Both the position numbers and the translations under genes were made by a program. 10,530 nucleotides of DNA from Candidatus Helarchaeota archaeon (GTDB lineage Archaea; Asgardarchaeota; Lokiarchaeia; Helarchaeales; HEL-GB-A): NCBI GenBank assembly GCA_016840125.1, contig JAEOSY010000138.1, forward strand, positions 1 through 10,530. Reading direction: 5' to 3'. Positions 1 through 6,770 of the stretch are shown in pieces; position 1 is the stretch's first letter; every line of letters begins with the position of its first letter. Below the pieces are notes generated by a model. That model was not told the DNA's origin. It saw nothing but the letters and a program-made list of their open reading frames with translations, and searched no databases.

Positions 1-17
1 ATGGGTATGGGCTCTGG

Positions 18-2210
18 ATGCCCTTTGAAGTTTTCGAGCATGGGGGATTGAGGGATGTGTTGCGGGAAAATGGAAAGCTTAACGATTTTAACATAACAAA
101 TCCCCGACTAGGATCTTTAATTAGTGAGCTCCGTGACAAAATAGGAGGAACTCAAAGAGACTTCTGTCAAATAATTGGTTATAGTAAAAAACATAACGTC
201 AAGCAATTATTCAGAGGAGAAGAAGGGATGAAGGTAGAACGACTGTTAGATCTTCCTGAAATTTATCTGATCCACCAAATTGAGTCTTTACTAGGTGAAA
301 TTAAAGACGAAATAAAGAATCCCCTCAAAAATACCCTTGAAATGAATGTTTCTGTTCTCAAGGATCTTGTAAATAAGAAGAATAAATCTAATATGCAACC
401 CAAGATATTGGGTCTAATGAAAAACTTGAAATTTCATCTCCCTCCAGATAAATCCTCAAATATAACCAACATAATGAAGCAATACAAAAGATTTGAGAAC
501 AGAATTAACAATTTACTTACTAAAAAAAATACTGATATATTTAAGGGTAAGACGAGGCTAAACTTTCACATTGACAACCTAGAAATATTCCAATTCAAAG
601 GAAAACGTTATGTAATTATTCCCTCTTCCGGTTTTGATACTAAAGAAAAACGAAATAACTTCAGGCAAACTTTAGAGATTTGTTTGAAGAACAGTAGGGA
701 GTTGCCATTTCTTAAAGATTTGGAGAGAGAACAAAAAGCAATTGCAAGGCATGAGCAAAGATATTATAATCGGAATTATAAGGATTTAAGAGAAAGTCCA
801 GGAGTTCTACCAGTTGAAGGAACTGAGTTCAAAGTCAAAGAGGAAATTCATGACCTGGTTCGTATGGAGTACAGTCAGTCACCAAAAACCTTGCTCGAAG
901 CTCAAAAAGCCATAAAAACTTCACAAGAAATATTCGAAGAAGAAAGGAAAATTGAATCTATAATACTCAGTTTAGTAATGGAATACAATGTCCAAAACGG
1001 AAATAGAGCCATAAATAGTGGGGGAGTGAGTAGGGGGTTGAAGCTTTCAAAAAAATTTACGATTTGGATAAAAGATAATCCTTCGATTAGCGAGAAAGAA
1101 AAAAAGGAACTGGTTGGATATTGCAAAGACTCCGAGTGCCTACGTAGAATAATGTATAAAGAGCTACAAGAAATTCTAGGGCAGAGAGGATATAAGTTGC
1201 TCTCACCAGAATACATTAATGCAAAAACAAAAGTTTGGGTCGAATGTCAGAAGGGACATCGTTGGGACGCAACTCCTAGTAATTTAAAGCGGGGGAAAGG
1301 TTGTAAGGCTTGTTGGCACGAAGAGGTGAGTTCTAGCCAAATTGAAGAATATAAGGCACATTTTGTCCAGATATTGGAACAGAAAGGAGGTAAATTGGTA
1401 TCTGACTATGTTAATGCCAGTACAAAAGTATGGGTCGAGTGCAAGAAGGGGCACCGCTGGAATCCTTTGCCCATTACTATTGTTCAAGGGAAATATTGCG
1501 ATCAATGCGAACGGGAAAAACGGGGCCTCAAACGGAGAGCTGAGACTATTGAAAGGGTTAGTATTTTTATAGAGCAGCGAGGGGGGAGACTGCTGGATGC
1601 TTCAGAATATCTATCAGGAGAATTGCCTACCAAGGTCTCAAAAATAGTGGTAGAATGCGCAGAAAAACACATATGGCCAGCTTCACCAGAAAAGCTTATG
1701 AATCAGGGTCATTGGTGCACTGAGTGTAATATCTCAAGAAGCGAACTCATTTGCCGAAATGTTTTTGAAGCGCTCTTTAACCAGGAATTTCCCACAGTAA
1801 AGCCTGACTGGTTGGTTAATGATCGGGGGAATAGTATGGAGCTGGATGGTTTTAATGAAGAACTAGGGGTAGCATTTGAATATCAAGGAAGGCAACATTA
1901 TCATTTCAATATTTACTTTCATGGAACAGAGGATAATTTTATACAAGCACAGATTAATGACCAGGAAAAGAGGATTTTATGCGATCAAAAGGGGATTAGT
2001 TTAATAGAAATCCCTTATACGGTGAAATATGAAGAAATGCCAGATTATATTATTGACAAATGTAAGGAGAAAAAAATAGCAATCCCTAATTTAGATAAAG
2101 AGATTGATTTGCAAAAAATAATAAATGAAGTCTATCGAAATGGAATACCCATAGAGCAATCCCAACTAGAGGATTTCAATTATGATGATGATAAGAATTC
2201 AAAAAAATAA
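18..2210 (+). CDS. HTH / triple zinc-module / PD-(D/E)XK (Vsr-like) nuclease, possibly 5'-partial
   Basis: Probable DNA-binding nuclease of 730 residues. Residues about 29-80 resemble an XRE-like helix-turn-helix (ELRDKIGGTQRDFCQIIGYS). Residues 100-380 are lysine-rich, mostly helical and not recognised. Three tandem modules follow, each VxC-x3-H-x-W...C-x2-C: C410/H414/C429/C432, C475/H479/C494/C497 and C547/H551/C567/C570. This pattern is typical of treble-clef or zinc-ribbon repeats fused to Vsr-like nucleases. The C-terminal domain has a plausible PD-(D/E)XK core: E576, D610, E621-Y-Q623 within EYQGRQHY, and K651, followed by a LIEIPYT strand. The role (homing-type, mobile or defence nuclease) is inference. 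The Met at 18 has no good Shine-Dalgarno and the frame is open back to base 3 (GYGLW before the Met), so the true start may lie outside the window. It converges on the minus-strand cluster with only 15 bases between stop codons. Confidence 0.82.
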   Translation: MPFEVFEHGGLRDVLRENGKLNDFNITNPRLGSLISELRDKIGGTQRDFCQIIGYSKKHNVKQLFRGEEGMKVERLLDLPEIYLIHQIESLLGEIKDEIKNPLKNTLEMNVSVLKDLVNKKNKSNMQPKILGLMKNLKFHLPPDKSSNITNIMKQYKRFENRINNLLTKKNTDIFKGKTRLNFHIDNLEIFQFKGKRYVIIPSSGFDTKEKRNNFRQTLEICLKNSRELPFLKDLEREQKAIARHEQRYYNRNYKDLRESPGVLPVEGTEFKVKEEIHDLVRMEYSQSPKTLLEAQKAIKTSQEIFEEERKIESIILSLVMEYNVQNGNRAINSGGVSRGLKLSKKFTIWIKDNPSISEKEKKELVGYCKDSECLRRIMYKELQEILGQRGYKLLSPEYINAKTKVWVECQKGHRWDATPSNLKRGKGCKACWHEEVSSSQIEEYKAHFVQILEQKGGKLVSDYVNASTKVWVECKKGHRWNPLPITIVQGKYCDQCEREKRGLKRRAETIERVSIFIEQRGGRLLDASEYLSGELPTKVSKIVVECAEKHIWPASPEKLMNQGHWCTECNISRSELICRNVFEALFNQEFPTVKPDWLVNDRGNSMELDGFNEELGVAFEYQGRQHYHFNIYFHGTEDNFIQAQINDQEKRILCDQKGISLIEIPYTVKYEEMPDYIIDKCKEKKIAIPNLDKEIDLQKIINEVYRNGIPIEQSQLEDFNYDDDKNSKK

Positions 2211-2215
2211 AAAAA
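2201..2215 (-). terminator. T-tract terminator of the minus-strand cluster
   Basis: On the minus strand, just after the stop of the ADP-forming synthetase gene, the sequence reads CCCC, then seven T, one A and seven T. Oligo-T stretches are the usual intrinsic terminators in archaea. There is no hairpin. The tract overlaps the last codons of the convergent plus-strand nuclease gene, so the Lys-rich C-terminus of that protein (KNSKK) is encoded by the same bases. Function is inferred from composition and position. Confidence 0.45.
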
Positions 2216-2225
2216 GGGGATTTAT

Positions 2226-3707
2226 TTAGAGTATTCCTTTTCGTTTTAGAAACCTACCTCGGTGGACTAGCGCTTTGATCGCCTTCACAGCGCGGTCGGG
2301 GAAGCTCACCTCGGGGATCCCCGCATCGTCTAAAAGGTAGCTAGACATACGACTCTCTAATCCCAGCCAACAGGCGGCTACGGGTTTCGGATTATCGCCC
2401 GCTTGATTCTCTTTCATGACATCTATCACGATTTTCGCCGTTTGTAGCGGTTCGACCATAGCAGTTGGGCAGAGAATCGCGATAATCGCATCATTTAGAG
2501 AATCATTTATAAGCAAGTTTAACGCCGTTTCGTAGCGATCTGCTAAGGCATCACCTAAAATATCAACAGGATTCCGGCGACTCCAAGCAGCAGGCATCTC
2601 CTTATTCAAGGCATCGAGTGTCTTCTTCTCTAAGGAGGCGATCGTCAGACCTTGGGTAAAAATATCGTCGGCTGCTAAGACTCCAGGCCCACCGGCATTC
2701 GTGAGAATTGCAACGCGATCCCCTCTGGCGGGGGGCTGGTAGCCGAGGGCTTTGGCGCAATAAAATAATTGATTCATAGTGTTTGCGCGGAAGACCCCAT
2801 ACTGGGCAAACATGGCATCATAAATGGTATCACTCCCCGCAATGCTGCCGGTGTGAGAGGAAGCCGCCGCAGCACCCGCTTCCGTGCGCCCAGACTTGGC
2901 CACGACGATTGGTACATCTTGAATGACATCATCTATCGCCTTTCTGAATTTCTGCCCATCGTTAACGGATTCAATGTAAAGCGCAATTACCTTCGTTCTC
3001 GGGTCATCCCGGAAATAATAGAGTAGATCAGAATCCGCCACATCGGACTTATTTCCAATCGAGACAAAATTAGAAAAGCCTATTCTTTCATCAAATGAAT
3101 AATTGATGACCGCAGTGCATAAAGCGCCTGATTGGGAGATGAATGAGATTGGACCTTGAGGGGGCATCAAATCCGAAAAAGATGCATTAAGATTATTGTA
3201 GGTACGTATAATACCTAAACAGTTTGGACCAATGATCCGCATGCCGTGTTGACGAGCGTATTTCACTAGTTCTTTTTCCACGTTCTTGCCTTCTTCGCCT
3301 GCTTCCGTAAATCCAGCCGTAATGATGACAACAGATCTAACATTCTTCTTGGCTAGATCTTCCAGGACGCTGGGAACGAATTTGGCGGGAACGGCGACGA
3401 TAGCATTTTCGAATGTATCCGGGATCTCCGCAACGGATTTAAAAGCAGGGAGCCCGCCGATTGTATCACCAGGTTTAACGCGAGCGTTAACTGGGTATAT
3501 CGCACCGCTAAAGCCTTTTACTTCAGATCCTTTTGAAAAGAGACCAGATTTCCCCACACCTGCTTTCTTGACGCTCCCATGGACCAGATTCGTTATGAGA
3601 GCATTTCCGACTTTCCCTTTCTTATCGGAAGCACCAATAACGGCGATGCCACCAGAGGGTTCGAAAAAGTTTCGAATTTCTTCTACAAGTTGAGTTGGTT
3701 TGGGCAT
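2226..3707 (-). CDS. acdA: ADP-forming acyl-CoA (acetate-CoA ligase type) synthetase, alpha subunit
   Basis: Alpha subunit of a nucleoside-diphosphate-forming acyl-CoA synthetase, a cytosolic enzyme interconverting acyl-CoA + ADP + Pi with acid + CoA + ATP. Residues about 10-150 form the CoA-binding Rossmann domain, with GASDKKGKVGNAL at 25-37. Residues about 155-300 are the succinyl-CoA-ligase-like domain, with GPNCLG (160-165), SQSGAL (191-196), GNKSDV (218-223) and SSHTGS, whose H285 is the expected phosphorylated histidine. A third ligase-like domain with NAGGPGVLAAD runs to the end. At 493 residues it is somewhat long for a separate alpha subunit, partly because of an extra Gly/Lys/Ser-rich loop at about 44-66. 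The ATP-grasp beta subunit is not fused and not in the window. The ATG at 3707 lies 17 bases after the ATPase gene, with GGAAG upstream, so co-transcription is likely. The gene is clearly more GC-rich than its neighbours. The family call is firm; the substrate and hence the acdA name are tentative. Confidence 0.93.
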   Translation of the reverse strand: MPKPTQLVEEIRNFFEPSGGIAVIGASDKKGKVGNALITNLVHGSVKKAGVGKSGLFSKGSEVKGFSGAIYPVNARVKPGDTIGGLPAFKSVAEIPDTFENAIVAVPAKFVPSVLEDLAKKNVRSVVIITAGFTEAGEEGKNVEKELVKYARQHGMRIIGPNCLGIIRTYNNLNASFSDLMPPQGPISFISQSGALCTAVINYSFDERIGFSNFVSIGNKSDVADSDLLYYFRDDPRTKVIALYIESVNDGQKFRKAIDDVIQDVPIVVAKSGRTEAGAAAASSHTGSIAGSDTIYDAMFAQYGVFRANTMNQLFYCAKALGYQPPARGDRVAILTNAGGPGVLAADDIFTQGLTIASLEKKTLDALNKEMPAAWSRRNPVDILGDALADRYETALNLLINDSLNDAIIAILCPTAMVEPLQTAKIVIDVMKENQAGDNPKPVAACWLGLESRMSSYLLDDAGIPEVSFPDRAVKAIKALVHRGRFLKRKGIL

Positions 3708-3724
3708 TGGAATAGAACTTCCTA

Positions 3725-4483
3725 CTAATCGCCTGTGACGTGTCCATAGATTTGCTCAATAATCTTAGTAAAGGCATGGTCAGGATTATTCACAATAAAC
3801 ACATCGGCGCTGGCAGCGTCAGCGAATTCTTCGGAGAAATGGATGATTCCCGCTACGGGGACGTGGAAGGTCTTGGTAAGCTTCTTTTCGACGTCATTGG
3901 CTTTATATTTAGGGAGGAGCTTATTCATTATGAGAAAGATCTTCGGGATTTCAAATTTCTTCGAGATAGTGAGCGTTACGGATGTTCCGAGATAATCCTG
4001 CTCATCTGGCCTCAGTATTACCAGCAAGATATCTGATAATGCAATGGAGAGAAATGTTTCCTCATTTAATCCTGGATGCGTGTCGATGAAGAGATAATCC
4101 AAGTTCTTCGCACCCATTATTTCACTGAATCCTTCACTCATCGTCGTAACTTCGTAACCTTCTCTTAAAACTTTCGTTATTTCATTAGCATCTAGTGCTG
4201 CGGGGAAGACGAATAATTTCCCATCCCCTGTTATCCCCAACTGTTTAGTAACATCTACCGCAACTGCGTCAATATCACACTTTTTGTACAAGAAGTCATT
4301 TAATGTGTTTTTCAATTTTTTATTGCCAAGTCCAAAGATAACATGTACTCCTGGACTTTGAATATCGGTGTCGATTACACCGACCCTTGAACCGTTCATT
4401 GCACACATGGTTGCAAGGTTGGCAGTAATATTCGATTTACCAGTACCTCCTCTGAAGGAATGCACTGAAATTGTTTTACCCAT
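3725..4483 (-). CDS. MinD/ParA-family (deviant Walker A) ATPase
   Basis: A 252-residue P-loop ATPase of the SIMIBI MinD/ParA type. The N-terminus carries FRGGTGKSN (10-18), a deviant Walker A with catalytic K16 and S17; position 11, the signature Lys in MinD, is Arg. The switch I region is VIDTDIQSPG (36-45) with D38 and D40. Walker B is LFIDTHPG (131-138) with D134. NK in LIMNKLLPKY fits the guanine/adenine-recognition position of this fold. Such proteins dimerise on ATP and move or position cargo, or act as maturation ATPases; which applies here is unknown. No CXXC metal site and no obviously basic membrane-targeting helix is seen at the C-terminus. The start is fixed by a near-perfect GAGGTGA site six bases upstream. 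It lies between a 110-residue charged protein and the ADP-forming synthetase gene, with 17-base gaps on both sides. The absence of a ParB-like or MinC/MinE-like partner argues against ordinary chromosome or division-site duty. Confidence 0.92.
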   Translation of the reverse strand: MGKTISVHSFRGGTGKSNITANLATMCAMNGSRVGVIDTDIQSPGVHVIFGLGNKKLKNTLNDFLYKKCDIDAVAVDVTKQLGITGDGKLFVFPAALDANEITKVLREGYEVTTMSEGFSEIMGAKNLDYLFIDTHPGLNEETFLSIALSDILLVILRPDEQDYLGTSVTLTISKKFEIPKIFLIMNKLLPKYKANDVEKKLTKTFHVPVAGIIHFSEEFADAASADVFIVNNPDHAFTKIIEQIYGHVTGD

Positions 4484-4489
4484 GTTAAG

Positions 4490-4496
4490 TCACCTC
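4490..4496 (-). promoter_or_regulatory. Shine-Dalgarno site of the MinD-like ATPase gene
   Basis: The minus strand reads GAGGTGA, then CTTAAC, then ATG. This matches the anti-Shine-Dalgarno of archaeal 16S rRNA (CACCTC) over seven bases at six-base spacing. It fixes the start at 4483 and is the strongest ribosome-binding site in the window, suggesting this internal cistron is translated efficiently. Confidence 0.85.
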
Positions 4497-4500
4497 ATTA

Positions 4501-4833
4501 TTATTTAGAGTTAATTTCTATTTTATCCAAAGTTTTTCTTAGATTAAGTTTATGAAATCCAATTAATTTCTTAATCGGATCAATATACGCTTGATAACCG
4601 AGATAGTCCTCTTTTAGAACGGACATAATAACATCGTCGTGATCATTTAATGCGAAGTTGTGAAATAAATCTCGCCATTTATCAGCGTTCCCTTTGAACG
4701 CCTGGTTCGCTTCGCCAGACCTTATTTTCTTAACTTGATCTGCGATTCGTTTATAATAATCGGACTTCTCAATATCTTCGATCGTGTTTTTTACTTCTTT
4801 TTTATCCAAGCTTATTTCAAATTTTTCTGGCAT
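4501..4833 (-). CDS. Small charged helical protein, unknown function
   Basis: A 110-residue protein of no recognised family. It is rich in Lys, Asp and Glu, has no cysteine, signal peptide or membrane segment, and looks mainly helical and soluble. An aromatic stretch, KWRDLFHNFAL, sits near residues 52-62, and YLGYQAYIDPIKKLIGF lies around 77-93; these could form a packed core or a protein-binding face. The ATG at 4833 follows the stop of the helical-repeat gene by 14 bases, with GATGATT as a partial Shine-Dalgarno, and its stop is 17 bases before the ATPase start. It is therefore very probably co-transcribed with both. A role as adaptor or regulator of the ATPase or helical-repeat protein is only an inference from position. 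The clean ORF, tight packing and coding-like composition support a real gene. Confidence 0.82.
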   Translation of the reverse strand: MPEKFEISLDKKEVKNTIEDIEKSDYYKRIADQVKKIRSGEANQAFKGNADKWRDLFHNFALNDHDDVIMSVLKEDYLGYQAYIDPIKKLIGFHKLNLRKTLDKIEINSK

Positions 4834-4847
4834 AATTAATCATCTTT

Positions 4848-6353
4848 TTAATATTGTACGGGTTCAAAGCCAATAGATTCTAAAAATTTGCCATATAGAT
4901 GAATAGCAAGTGTTAGAAACTCGCGATATTTATCTTGATTGTTTGAAATTAAATAGAAAAGTGCGCTCGCCCCAAAATGCACAGCGGCTTCATCGATATC
5001 CTCACTCTTAAGCTTGATTCCGCCTAATAACTCGTAGAGCCTTGATAATAATTCTGCAGATCCAAGCTCAGCGCACATCTCAATGGGTTTCTCAAGGATA
5101 GATTCGGCTTTGCCGAGATTTTTTTGAGTAATATACAGACTCGCCAATTCCAATATTGCGAAGCAAGCATGGCACATCGTATTGATGTTTTCATCAAAAT
5201 AATCAATTGCTTTCTTGATTTCTCTTTCCGCTTGCTTCCAATCTTGACGTTTTACGTTGACTCTAAAAATGGTCAATTGGGTTTCGCCGAGCATGAAATT
5301 TTTGACGAGTTTATTCTTAATTTTTTTCGTGACTTTCATTAGGTCCTTAGCTTTCTCAAAAGCCTCACGATACCTATTTTCTTCAGCTAAAGCCATGACC
5401 ATTTCATTCTGAGCCATAGATAAGACGATAAAAGCGGTCTCATCCTTCTTAATTGCATCTATTATTTTTTCCAACTCTTGATTTTTCTTCGCTACATCCT
5501 CTGATTTAATTTTAAGGATTTTATCAATATACATGTGATCCTGTGTTTCTAATTCTTCCTGTTTAAGGATATTCAACGTTTCTTTCCCTAAAAGCTGCTC
5601 ATCCAAGGGGATTCTCAGAGCTTCGACAAGTATCTTGCTTTTTTCTTTTAAATCGCGGTGAGTTTTGTTGCTCCAGTATTTTTGATCTTCGGAGTATTTC
5701 TTGGCGAAAAATTCAAGCACGACCAATTCACTAATCGCATAAATTAATAGTTGATGGTTTTTTACCTTCTTGTGTGCAGCCAAATGAATATTAATATCAG
5801 CAAGAAAAGTCAGCACTTCAAGGTAATCGGGATCTTTTCTTTTCAGATAACGTTGCCAAGGTTTCTGTATTGATTCCTTTGCTTTCTTCTCCTCTTGGGT
5901 TTTCAAATATAGATCAATTTTCCGCTTCAGGAAATCAACATATAAGGAGCGGGTTAGTGTGGAATATTTAAGAAAATTGTCTTCATCAATATTTTTCCGG
6001 TCTTTAATCAAACTCTCAATTGATTTTTCGAGAATCTCAATCGCATCATTGTAATATTTAGTTGCTTTTGAGAATTCTTCAATAGTTTCATAAGTTGTTC
6101 CAATCTCTTCATTTGCTTTGCTGATCTTAAAAGATTTAATGAATTTATCTTTGATTTTCTTAGCCCACTTAATTGAGTCTTCTGCTGCCTCAATACTTTT
6201 CTTCCAATCTTCCATGATATCTTTTTGAGCAAAGGAAAGCGAAAGATAACTATCAGATAATGCCTCATAATCTTTCGTCTTCTCGCGTTCGAGCCCAGCA
6301 ATCGCATCCATGAGTTTCGTAATATCTTTCTTAGAGCGCGGCGTCAGCCTCAC
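4848..6353 (-). CDS. TPR-like helical-repeat protein, internally duplicated
   Basis: A 501-residue, Lys/Glu-rich, all-helical protein resembling tetratricopeptide-type repeats, for example DWKQAEREIKKAIDYFDEN at 371-389 and KNLGKAESILEKPIEMCAEL at 411-430. The two halves appear homologous: AKKIKDKFIKSFKISKANEEI (64-84) aligns with TKKIKNKLVKNFMLGETQLTI (342-362), and flanking helices also line up between about 16-112 and 299-390. There is no signal peptide or membrane segment, so it is probably a cytosolic scaffold. The start is a GTG at 6353, directly preceded in frame by TAG, so this is the earliest possible start; an ATG at 6311 (residue 15) is the alternative, without a clear Shine-Dalgarno. 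It leads the tight cluster with the 110-residue protein, the MinD-like ATPase and the ADP-forming synthetase, so interaction with the ATPase is a reasonable guess. The exact repeat family is unverified. Confidence 0.88.
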   Translation of the reverse strand: MRLTPRSKKDITKLMDAIAGLEREKTKDYEALSDSYLSLSFAQKDIMEDWKKSIEAAEDSIKWAKKIKDKFIKSFKISKANEEIGTTYETIEEFSKATKYYNDAIEILEKSIESLIKDRKNIDEDNFLKYSTLTRSLYVDFLKRKIDLYLKTQEEKKAKESIQKPWQRYLKRKDPDYLEVLTFLADINIHLAAHKKVKNHQLLIYAISELVVLEFFAKKYSEDQKYWSNKTHRDLKEKSKILVEALRIPLDEQLLGKETLNILKQEELETQDHMYIDKILKIKSEDVAKKNQELEKIIDAIKKDETAFIVLSMAQNEMVMALAEENRYREAFEKAKDLMKVTKKIKNKLVKNFMLGETQLTIFRVNVKRQDWKQAEREIKKAIDYFDENINTMCHACFAILELASLYITQKNLGKAESILEKPIEMCAELGSAELLSRLYELLGGIKLKSEDIDEAAVHFGASALFYLISNNQDKYREFLTLAIHLYGKFLESIGFEPVQY

Positions 6354-6449
6354 CTATTCTATAACCCTGTAATTAATTTCAATTTGTAACTTTGTTCCTC
6401 TTTAACCTTTTGTTGTAAAATTTGAGTAGGACTAATACAAGGATCTCGA

Positions 6450-6683
6450 TTATGATTCCATTGTAACTAGGTATTCATCGTTACATTTGGGGCACTCTGG
6501 TTCCTTTTTCGCCATATCAGGGGAAGATCTCCATGAACAATTCGGACATTCTACATCATTTAACTTTTTCATTAAGCGCCATAGTGGAGAATGTCCCGTT
6601 CCACAGTCAGGACAGATATTAACGGATACTAGTTCTTCTTCGGGACCTTCCCAGCCGCAGCGGGTGCATTTTTTCTTACTCAT
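6450..6683 (-). CDS. Double zinc-ribbon small protein
   Basis: A 77-residue protein made of two zinc ribbons with identical spacing: C6-x2-C9-x14-C24-x2-C27 and C46-x2-C49-x14-C64-x2-C67. The first opens CTRCGWEG and the second CPNCSWRS, so they look like an internal duplication joined by a basic helical linker (SPLWRLMKKLNDVE). Each could bind one zinc. Such small ribbons occur in nucleic-acid-binding or protein-interacting archaeal factors, but nothing here shows the target. The ATG at 6683 is chosen over an upstream GTG at 6701 because AGGAG lies eight bases before it and inside the longer version. The gene is 96 bases upstream of the helical-repeat gene on the same strand and divergent from the acyl-CoA synthetase at 6782. 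It could be the first cistron of the cluster or an independent unit. Function unknown. Confidence 0.85.
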   Translation of the reverse strand: MSKKKCTRCGWEGPEEELVSVNICPDCGTGHSPLWRLMKKLNDVECPNCSWRSSPDMAKKEPECPKCNDEYLVTMES

Positions 6684-6691
6684 TTTTTGAA

Positions 6692-6696
6692 CTCCT
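6692..6696 (-). promoter_or_regulatory. Shine-Dalgarno site of the zinc-ribbon gene
   Basis: The minus strand reads AGGAG, an eight-base spacer, then the ATG at 6683. Its position makes the ATG the better start and turns the upstream in-frame GTG (6701) into untranslated leader. Confidence 0.65.
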
Positions 6697-6710
6697 ACCA
6701 CAAAATCTAT

Positions 6711-6760
6711 GATAAATTATATTAATTGAATCAATATACTTCTTTTTATTTAAAAAATTA
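6711..6760. promoter_or_regulatory. Divergent AT-rich promoter region
   Basis: The 98 bases between the zinc-ribbon gene and the first AMP-forming synthetase are almost pure A/T. On the minus strand, AATATAATTTA (about 6713-6725) is a TATA-like box some 30-40 bases before the ATG at 6683. On the plus strand, candidates are TCAATATAC (6731-6739) and TTTTTATTTAAAAAATTA (6743-6760), upstream of the ATG at 6782. Which box is used cannot be told from sequence. The close back-to-back arrangement would allow joint regulation of both units. Confidence 0.5.
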
Positions 6761-6770
6761 ATTGTGAATT

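Noticed and set aside
902..1216. 104-codon minus-strand frame within the nuclease gene
   Set aside because: It is antisense to a well-supported coding region and its Ser/Phe/Leu-rich translation is typical of a reversed Lys/Glu-rich gene.
18..2210. LAGLIDADG homing endonuclease or intein
   Set aside because: No LAGLIDADG-like helix pair or intein splice motifs were found; the visible nuclease signature is of PD-(D/E)XK type.
3286..3693. 135-codon plus-strand frame inside the ADP-forming synthetase gene
   Set aside because: It is fully antisense to a gene with all family motifs, has no ribosome-binding site and its Pro/Thr/Ser-rich translation resembles no protein.
2226..3707. Succinyl-CoA synthetase alpha subunit (sucD)
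   Set aside because: At 493 residues with a third C-terminal domain it fits the longer ADP-forming acetate-CoA ligase alpha chain, not the roughly 290-residue sucD.
3725..4483. Canonical ParA/ParB partition or MinCDE division locus
   Set aside because: No ParB, parS-like repeats, MinC or MinE is visible; the neighbours are a helical-repeat protein and a metabolic enzyme.
6684..6701. GTG start extending the zinc-ribbon protein by six residues
   Set aside because: The AGGAG ribosome-binding site lies within that extension, eight bases before an ATG, so the ATG at 6683 is preferred.
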